This document shows positions 1-5,052 of a DNA stretch of 5,052 bases, one piece after another. Positions within the stretch are counted from its first letter, which is position 1. Each line of letters opens with the position of its first letter. The position numbers were made by a program, and so were the translations under genes. This DNA is from an uncultured Selenomonadaceae bacterium (lineage in GTDB: Bacteria > Bacillota > Negativicutes > Selenomonadales > Selenomonadaceae): NCBI GenBank assembly GCA_902782705.1, contig CACZOL010000230.1, forward strand, positions 1 through 5,052, given 5' to 3'. The notes below the pieces were generated by a model, which searched no databases, had not been told where the DNA came from, and saw only the letters and a list, made by a program, of their open reading frames with translations.

Positions 1-2897
1 ATCCACTGGGAGCGCTTGACGAGGAAGTCACGCTTATCGTAAATCTTTGCGAGCAACGCGTCGCCGCCTTTTTCTTTTTCAAGCAGCGCGGTCAGCTTCG
101 CTGCGCGGTCGCGGGTGCCGTCGCTTACGTTCATCTTTTCCTTCCATTCGGTCATAGCCGCGCGGAGCTCGTCGGAGCCCTTGCCTGCGTCTATGGCCTC
201 TGCGACGAGGGACGCCAACGCGTCGCGGACGGCTTTCGTGCCGAGGAACATGCCAAGGCCGAATTCCGCGTCGTCCTCAAAGAGAGAGTTGGCCCAAGCC
301 GGACCTTGTCCGAGATGGTTCGTCGTGTACGGCATAGCCGGAGCGGACGCGCCCCAGATTGACGAGCAGCCCGTAGCGTTCGCGATCATCATGCGGTCGC
401 CGAAAAGCTGGGTGACGAGCTTGACGTACGGCGTCTCGCCGCAGCCTGCGCAGGCGCCGGAGAATTCGAGAAGCGGTTTCTCGAACTGGCTGCCCTTGAC
501 GGTCTTCTTGTTCATCGGGTTCTGCTTCGGAGCGACTTTGTTCACGCCGTAGTCGAAGACAGGCTGCTTGTGCTCCTGCGTGCCGAAGGGCTTCATGACA
601 AGCGCCTTGCCTTTCGGTGCGGGGCAGATTTCGGCGCAGTTGCCGCAGCCAAGGCAATCCATTTGCGAGACGGCCATCGTGAAGAACATATCTTTCGCGC
701 CGAGAGCGGGAATCGCCGGCGTGCCTTCGGGGGCGTTCGCCTTCTCGTCCGCCGTCATCAGGATCGGGCGAATGGCCGCGTGCGGGCAGACGAACGAGCA
801 CTGGTTGCACTGGATACAGAGGTCGGGCTGCCACTCAGGCACGTCGATTGCGATTCCGCGCTTCTCATAAGCCGACGTGCCGCACGGGAAGGTGCCGTCT
901 ACGACGCCGAGCTTCTCGAAGGTGCTGACCGGCAATTTTTCGCCTTCCTGCCGGTTCATGATTTCCTGTGCCGCCGTGATGTACTCCGGAACGTCCTTTT
1001 TCGGCGCGGGCGCGTCCTCGGCTTTCGCCCAATCCGCAGGAACTTTGACTTCGATCAGCGCCGCCGGGTCAATGCCTTTGTCGATGGCGGCATTGTTCAT
1101 GTCGATAACTTTCTGCCCCTTGTTGCCGTAAGACGTAACGACGGAATCCTTCAGATATTTGACGGCCTTGTCCAGCGGAATGATGTCCGCCAGCTTGAAG
1201 AACGCCGACTGCATGATCATGTTGAAGCGTCCGCCGAGTCCAAGCTCCTGTGCCGCCTCGACGGCGTTTATGATGTAGAATTTGACATGCTTTTCCGCAA
1301 GCGTGCGCTTCATGGACGCGGGCAGGTGCTCACCGAGCTCCGATTCTTTCCAAGTCGTATTGAGGAGGAACGTGCCGCCGTCCTTGATGCCTGCGAGAAG
1401 GTCGTATTGATGAACGTAAGATTCTTTCGAGCAGGAAATGAAGTTTGCCTTGTTGATAAGGTATGGGGAGCGAATCGGCAGCTTGCCGAAACGCAGGTGC
1501 GACATCGTGATGCCGCCGGACTTCTTCGAGTCGTAAGCAAAATAAGCTTGCGCGTACATGTCTGTGTTGTCGCCGATAATCTTGATGGCCGACTTGTTCG
1601 CGCCGACCGTGCCGTCTGAGCCGAGGCCCCAGAATTTGCAGGCCGTCGTGCCTTCCGGCGTCAGGTCGACGTCGGAGTGCGCGGGCGCGAGGGAAAGATG
1701 CGTCACGTCGTCTTCGATGCCGATGGTGAAGCCGTTCTTCGGCGCGTCTTTCTTCAGCTCTTCGAATACGCCGAAAAGCTGATCCGGCGTCACGTCTTTG
1801 CCGCCGAGGCCGTAGCGGCCGCCGACGATGGCAGGGGACTCCGGCGCGTCATAATACGCGGCTTTTACGTCGAGATAGAGCGGCTCGCCCAGTGCGCCCG
1901 GCTCTTTCGTACGGTCGAGAACGGCAATCTTCTTTGCCGTCTTCGGAACGGCGTTCAAGAAATGCTTGACCGAGAACGGGCGATAAAGATGGACGGACAC
2001 GACGCCGACTTTTTCGCCCTGCGAGGTCAGGTAATCGACGGCTTCCGCCGCGGCCTCGGTAACGGAGCCGATGGCGATGATCACGCGCTCCGCGTCTTTC
2101 GCGCCGTAATAGTCGAAAATGTGATGCTCGCGGCCCGTGATTTTCGCGAGTTCCGCCATCGCTTCTTCGACGAGTTCGGGGATTTTCGTATAGTATTCGT
2201 TGACGCCTTCGCGGGTCTGGAAGTAAATGTCCGGATTTTGCGCCGTGCCGCGCATGACGGGGTGATCGGGGTTCAGCGCGCGATGACGGAACGCTTCCAC
2301 CGCGTCCCAATCGAGGAGCTTGCCGAGGTCGGCATAGTCGATCGTCTCGATTTTCTGAATCTCATGGGAGGTGCGGAAGCCGTCGAAGAAGTTGATGAAC
2401 GGTACACGGCCTTTGATCGCGACGAGATGGGCGACCGCGCCGATGTCCATGACTTCCTGCACGCTGGACTCGGCCAGCATTGCGATACCGGTCTGCCGCG
2501 CCGCCATGACGTCCTGATGGTCGCCGAAAATGTTCAGCGACGAGGCCGCCAGTGCGCGCGCGCTGATATGGAATACGCCCGGCAAAAGCTCGCCGGCGAT
2601 CTTATACATATTCGGGATCATCAGGAGCATGCCCTGCGACGCCGTGTAGGTCGTCGTCAGCGCTCCGGCCTGGAGCGAGCCGTGCACCGCGCCGGCCGCG
2701 CCGCCCTCGGACTGAAGCTCAATGACGCGCACCTGCTGACCGAAGAGATTTTTCTCTCCGCGCGCCGCCATTTCGTCTACATGCTCCGCCATCGGCGAAG
2801 ACGGTGTAATCGGATAGATGGCCGCGACGTCGGTAAACGCATACGAGATGTACGCTGCCGCCGTGTTGCCGTCCATCGTCTTCATTTTCTTTCCCAT
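1..2897 (-). CDS. nifJ: Pyruvate:ferredoxin (flavodoxin) oxidoreductase, single-chain, C-terminus cut by window edge
   Basis: This cytoplasmic enzyme oxidises pyruvate and CoA to acetyl-CoA and CO2, passing electrons through iron-sulfur clusters to ferredoxin or flavodoxin. The reading frame is open for 965 codons; the family is usually about 1170-1230 residues, so roughly 200-260 are missing at the left edge. The N-terminal pyrimidine-binding domain has YPITPSS (residues 28-34), ELQSEGGAAG (60-69) and ISAR (111-114). With this start Thr31, Glu64 and Arg114 carry the same numbers as I recall for the Desulfovibrio africanus active site. GLGSDGTVGANK near 425 marks the gamma-type domain. Two ferredoxin-like 4Fe-4S motifs follow: Cys694/697/700/704 and Cys748/751/754/758. 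The TPP-binding domain begins with ACAGCGETPY (Cys816, Cys819) and NATGC (Cys844), ligands of the proximal cluster. The GDGWAYD motif and last cluster cysteine lie beyond the window. ATG at 2897 is preferred over ATG at 2885 because of the G-rich ribosome site 9 bases upstream. It appears monocistronic with its own promoter. No frameshift was seen. Confidence 0.97.
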   Translation of the reverse strand, partial: MGKKMKTMDGNTAAAYISYAFTDVAAIYPITPSSPMAEHVDEMAARGEKNLFGQQVRVIELQSEGGAAGAVHGSLQAGALTTTYTASQGMLLMIPNMYKIAGELLPGVFHISARALAASSLNIFGDHQDVMAARQTGIAMLAESSVQEVMDIGAVAHLVAIKGRVPFINFFDGFRTSHEIQKIETIDYADLGKLLDWDAVEAFRHRALNPDHPVMRGTAQNPDIYFQTREGVNEYYTKIPELVEEAMAELAKITGREHHIFDYYGAKDAERVIIAIGSVTEAAAEAVDYLTSQGEKVGVVSVHLYRPFSVKHFLNAVPKTAKKIAVLDRTKEPGALGEPLYLDVKAAYYDAPESPAIVGGRYGLGGKDVTPDQLFGVFEELKKDAPKNGFTIGIEDDVTHLSLAPAHSDVDLTPEGTTACKFWGLGSDGTVGANKSAIKIIGDNTDMYAQAYFAYDSKKSGGITMSHLRFGKLPIRSPYLINKANFISCSKESYVHQYDLLAGIKDGGTFLLNTTWKESELGEHLPASMKRTLAEKHVKFYIINAVEAAQELGLGGRFNMIMQSAFFKLADIIPLDKAVKYLKDSVVTSYGNKGQKVIDMNNAAIDKGIDPAALIEVKVPADWAKAEDAPAPKKDVPEYITAAQEIMNRQEGEKLPVSTFEKLGVVDGTFPCGTSAYEKRGIAIDVPEWQPDLCIQCNQCSFVCPHAAIRPILMTADEKANAPEGTPAIPALGAKDMFFTMAVSQMDCLGCGNCAEICPAPKGKALVMKPFGTQEHKQPVFDYGVNKVAPKQNPMNKKTVKGSQFEKPLLEFSGACAGCGETPYVKLVTQLFGDRMMIANATGCSSIWGASAPAMPYTTNHLGQGPAWANSLFEDDAEFGLGMFLGTKAVRDALASLVAEAIDAGKGSDELRAAMTEWKEKMNVSDGTRDRAAKLTALLEKEKGGDALLAKIYDKRDFLVKRSQW

Positions 2898-2912
2898 AAA
2901 AAAAGTCCCCCC
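2898..2912 (-). promoter_or_regulatory. Ribosome binding site of the PFOR gene
   Basis: On the minus strand a run of six G (2912-2907) is followed by AC and seven T, then the ATG at 2897. The G run can pair with the CCUCC anti-Shine-Dalgarno core using a G-U wobble, and it lies 9 bases from the ATG. The alternative in-frame ATG at 2885 would be 21 bases away, so this site decides the start. The site is unusual in being a pure G tract beside a T tract. Confidence 0.7.
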
Positions 2913-2990
2913 GTCAATAATTAATATGCTTCAAAACGCTGCCCAAATTTTCTCTGTGACCGAGGCAGAATTTCCACAATATAGATTATT

Positions 2991-3019
2991 ATTATACACC
3001 AGGAAAGAACAACTGTAAA
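2991..3019 (-). promoter_or_regulatory. Sigma-A type promoter of the PFOR gene
   Basis: Read on the minus strand, a -35 box TTTACA (3019-3014, five of six consensus bases) and a perfect -10 box TATAAT (2996-2991) are separated by exactly 17 bases. Transcription would start near 2984, giving an untranslated leader of about 87 bases. The leader has only one weak complementary pair (CTGCC/GGCAG with a 20-base loop), so no riboswitch or attenuator is claimed. A long inverted repeat begins 3 bases upstream of the -35 box. Confidence 0.8.
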
Positions 3020-3022
3020 TCA

Positions 3023-3063
3023 AAAGATATGGCATGATAATATGATTTTCTTGCCATATCTTT
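3023..3063. repeat. Perfect 12-bp inverted repeat directly upstream of the PFOR promoter
   Basis: AAAGATATGGCA (3023-3034) is matched exactly by its reverse complement TGCCATATCTTT (3052-3063), with a 17-base AT-rich spacer. The repeat ends 3 bases from the -35 box of the PFOR promoter. Arm centres are 29 bases apart, close to three helical turns, as expected for two half-sites on one face of DNA. It could be an activator or repressor site. On the minus strand the hairpin is followed by TTTTGATTT, so it could instead be a second, weaker terminator behind the one at 3088-3122. The repeat itself is certain; its role is inference. Confidence 0.75.
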
Positions 3064-3087
3064 GTCAACTTTCCTTCATGGAAATCA

Positions 3088-3122
3088 AAAAGGCGTTCCC
3101 CGATTGTCAGGGAACGCCTTTT
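3088..3122 (-). terminator. Intrinsic terminator of the zinc-ribbon gene
   Basis: AAAAGGCGTTCCC (3088-3100) pairs perfectly with GGGAACGCCTTTT (3110-3122) around a 9-base loop. Nine pairs form the GC-rich core and four A-T pairs extend it. Read on the minus strand, the stem ends in TTTTTGATTT, a proper U tract, 12 bases after the TAA stop of the zinc-ribbon gene at 3135. The plus-strand tail (TTTTG) is shorter, so termination should mainly act on minus-strand transcripts. It insulates the PFOR gene from read-through. Confidence 0.88.
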
Positions 3123-3134
3123 GTTGCAGCACGT

Positions 3135-3743
3135 TTATGCGCGGTTCGGCGCGCGCAGTCCGACGCCGAAGCGGAGCCGCTCCAAGTCGTCGGCGTTTTC
3201 CGCACGGACTACACTGAAACTGCCGCAGTGTTCGCATTCGAGAAGGATGAAGCTGCCGTGGACGTCCGCCGTCAATTCTTCGCTGCCGCAAGGACAGACG
3301 ATGTCGCCGCTTCGCGCCATATCATGAATGCGGTTCAGCGCTTCGAGCAGGATGCGCTGTTTCTCAATGAAATTCTTTCCGTCGTAAGGGTGCAGCGCTT
3401 CGAATTCCGATTGATTGAACCGCATAAGCTCTTCGATGCGTTTGCGCCGCCCGATATAGCCGAGCTCGAAGCGATCCGTCGCGCAGTAAATTTTTTCGAG
3501 TCCGGTGTGACGAAGCCGGCGAAGCGAATATACGAAGCGATTCGCCGTTCCGCAGACGACGCAGGCCGCTTCGACAGCGATGCGGCCGCGCGGGAGACGG
3601 AGGAGCCGCGCTTTTTCATGACCGCAGCTCTCGCAGACAATGGCTGACGACGGCTCAAAAGCAAAAAAGGGAACGTCATGGATATGGATGCTGCCGCAGT
3701 GCTGGCAATATAACGCAATCGCGCAAACGTTCCTGATAAGCAC
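3135..3743 (-). CDS. Uncharacterised protein with three zinc-ribbon-like cysteine units
   Basis: I do not recognise a named family. From GTG at 3743 the product is about 202 residues, with no signal peptide or membrane segment, so probably cytoplasmic. Cysteine knuckles recur. Cys13-x2-Cys16 (YCQHCG) pairs with Cys37-x2-Cys40 (CESCG). Cys61-x2-Cys64 (CVVCG) has only Cys87 as a partner. Cys150-x-Cys152 (CPCG) pairs with Cys170-x2-Cys173 (CEHCG). Between units two and three lies a charged, probably helical stretch (about 95-145). The pattern suggests two or three zinc ribbons in tandem, a fold used for nucleic-acid or protein contacts; that is inference. The longer GTG start at 3797 would add 18 residues. 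I prefer 3743 because GAGGAGG lies 8 bases before it and the extra codons (ATA TAT CCT ACA) do not fit the GC-ending codon use of the neighbours. The gene diverges from secA, ends at its own terminator and appears to be a single-gene unit. Confidence 0.8.
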   Translation of the reverse strand: MLIRNVCAIALYCQHCGSIHIHDVPFFAFEPSSAIVCESCGHEKARLLRLPRGRIAVEAACVVCGTANRFVYSLRRLRHTGLEKIYCATDRFELGYIGRRKRIEELMRFNQSEFEALHPYDGKNFIEKQRILLEALNRIHDMARSGDIVCPCGSEELTADVHGSFILLECEHCGSFSVVRAENADDLERLRFGVGLRAPNRA

Positions 3744-3751
3744 GGCTTCCG

Positions 3752-3758
3752 CCTCCTC
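3752..3758 (-). promoter_or_regulatory. Ribosome binding site deciding the zinc-ribbon gene start
   Basis: On the minus strand GAGGAGG (3758-3752) lies 8 bases before GTG at 3743, an ideal Shine-Dalgarno match and spacing. The upstream GTG at 3797 has only AGGA about 8 bases before it. The same bases would encode Gly-Glu-Glu-Ala if the longer start were used, so coincidence is possible. Confidence 0.55.
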
Positions 3759-3903
3759 TCCGCGTATTTCTTCTGTAGGATATATTTCGCGGCGCACGAA
3801 AAAAATCCTGCCGGACGGGCATGTTTTTGAAAATATTTCCTTTTCGTCTGGAAAAAGCCGGAAATCTTGAGCAAATCTTTTTTGCGTTTTGGGCGCTTTG
3901 ACT

Positions 3904-3932
3904 TTGACTTATGCGGCATTGTCTGATACAAT
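3904..3932 (+). promoter_or_regulatory. Extended -10 promoter of secA
   Basis: The -35 box TTGACT (3904-3909, five of six) and -10 box TACAAT (3927-3932, five of six) are 17 bases apart, and TGA just before the -10 box gives an extended -10 motif. Transcription would start near 3939, leaving a leader of about 50 bases. TTTGAC is duplicated in tandem (3897-3902 and 3903-3908); only the second copy has correct spacing. The leader is too short for a secM-like regulatory gene. Confidence 0.75.
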
Positions 3933-3936
3933 CAGA
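3918..3936. repeat. Small palindromes over the secA -10 box, possible operator
   Basis: TCTGAT-ACA-ATCAGA (3922-3936) is a perfect palindrome with 6-bp arms and a 3-base spacer. It overlaps a second pair, ATTGT-CTGAT-ACAAT (3918-3932). Both cover the secA -10 box, and they also cover the -10 box of a candidate opposing promoter. The position suits a repressor site. The motif is short, so chance is a real alternative, and I recognise no specific regulator. Confidence 0.4.
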
Positions 3937-3951
3937 AGTTAGTGTTGCCAA
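3923..3951 (-). promoter_or_regulatory. Candidate opposing promoter for the zinc-ribbon gene
   Basis: Read on the minus strand, TTGGCA (3951-3946, five of six) is followed after 17 bases by TATCAG (3928-3923, four of six). Its -10 box overlaps the first two bases of the secA -10 box, so the two promoters would compete for polymerase. It would give a leader of about 170 bases before GTG 3743. The weak -10 box keeps confidence low; no clearly better minus-strand promoter was found between 3760 and 3900. Confidence 0.3.
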
Positions 3952-3972
3952 ATTCATATAAGAAGGATTTTT

Positions 3973-3978
3973 GAGGAG
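3973..3978 (+). promoter_or_regulatory. Ribosome binding site selecting the TTG start of secA
   Basis: GAGGAG lies 10 bases before TTG at 3989. An earlier purine tract, AAGAAGGA (3960-3967), lies only 3 bases before another in-frame TTG at 3971, too close for efficient initiation. An in-frame TAA at 3959 rules out any start further upstream. The nearby GTG at 3991 is in a different frame that soon stops. Confidence 0.7.
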
Positions 3979-3988
3979 TGGTTCGGCT

Positions 3989-5052
<1,064 letters not shown>

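Noticed and set aside
570..2924. Two long plus-strand reading frames (570-1619 and 1677-2924) opposite the PFOR gene
   Set aside because: They lie in exact codon register with PFOR, so stops appear only where PFOR uses TTA, CTA or TCA. The gene avoids those codons. The translations are Arg/Val-rich with no recognisable domain, while the minus strand encodes every PFOR motif.
2897..2965. Riboswitch or attenuator in the PFOR leader
   Set aside because: Only a 5-bp stem with a 20-base loop could be found, with no terminator hairpin or known aptamer core.
2965..2985. Possible Rex-like half-site (TTGTGGAAA on the minus strand) just downstream of the PFOR -10 box
   Set aside because: The second half of a Rex palindrome (TTTCACAA or similar) is not present at the required spacing.
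3024..3056. Sigma-54 promoter suggested by TGGCA on both strands of the inverted repeat
   Set aside because: The GG-N10-GC spacing needed for a -24/-12 element is not met on either strand.
3042..3647. Plus-strand 201-codon frame opposite the zinc-ribbon gene, and a minus-strand 198-codon frame at 3335-3931
   Set aside because: The first is in antisense register with the real gene. The second is a shifted frame across the gene and its promoter region. The minus-strand frame at 3135 has regular CxxC motifs, a ribosome site and a terminator.
3942..3974. Ten-codon upstream frame (GTG TTG CCA ... TGA) in the secA leader as a SecM-like arrest peptide
   Set aside because: It is very short, has no good ribosome site, and its stop overlaps the secA ribosome-site region by chance composition. 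No arrest motif is recognisable.

Overview
The window looks like a chromosomal segment of an anaerobic, fairly GC-rich Firmicute. The SecA N-terminal half and the single-chain pyruvate:ferredoxin oxidoreductase both read like those of Negativicutes (Selenomonas/Megasphaera-like). That placement rests on remembered family resemblance, not on a search. There is no sign of a mobile element, CRISPR array, rRNA or tRNA.

Layout. (1) 1-2897, minus strand: the first 965 codons of a single-chain pyruvate:ferredoxin (flavodoxin) oxidoreductase, cut by the left window edge just before the expected C-terminal GDGWAYD thiamine-pyrophosphate motif. (2) 2898-3134: a regulatory intergenic region. It holds a near-consensus promoter for that gene (3019-2991), a perfect 12-bp inverted repeat just upstream of the -35 box, and an intrinsic terminator for the next minus-strand gene. 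(3) 3135-3743 (possibly from 3797), minus strand: an unrecognised protein of about 202 residues with three cysteine-knuckle units resembling zinc ribbons. (4) About 3744-3988: a divergent control region. A strong extended -10 promoter drives secA on the plus strand, a weaker opposing promoter may serve the zinc-ribbon gene, and a small palindrome covers both -10 boxes. (5) 3989-5052, plus strand: the first 354 codons of secA, starting at TTG and cut by the right window edge.

Functionally the genes are separate transcription units rather than one system. PFOR carries out central anaerobic pyruvate oxidation to acetyl-CoA with reduced ferredoxin. SecA is the essential motor of Sec protein export. 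The zinc-ribbon protein has no assigned function and is the most novel item here. No convincing new multi-gene system is visible. The best leads are the zinc-ribbon protein and the two palindromes that overlap or flank promoters. Long antisense reading frames opposite all three genes lie in exact codon register with the real genes and are explained by codon bias.
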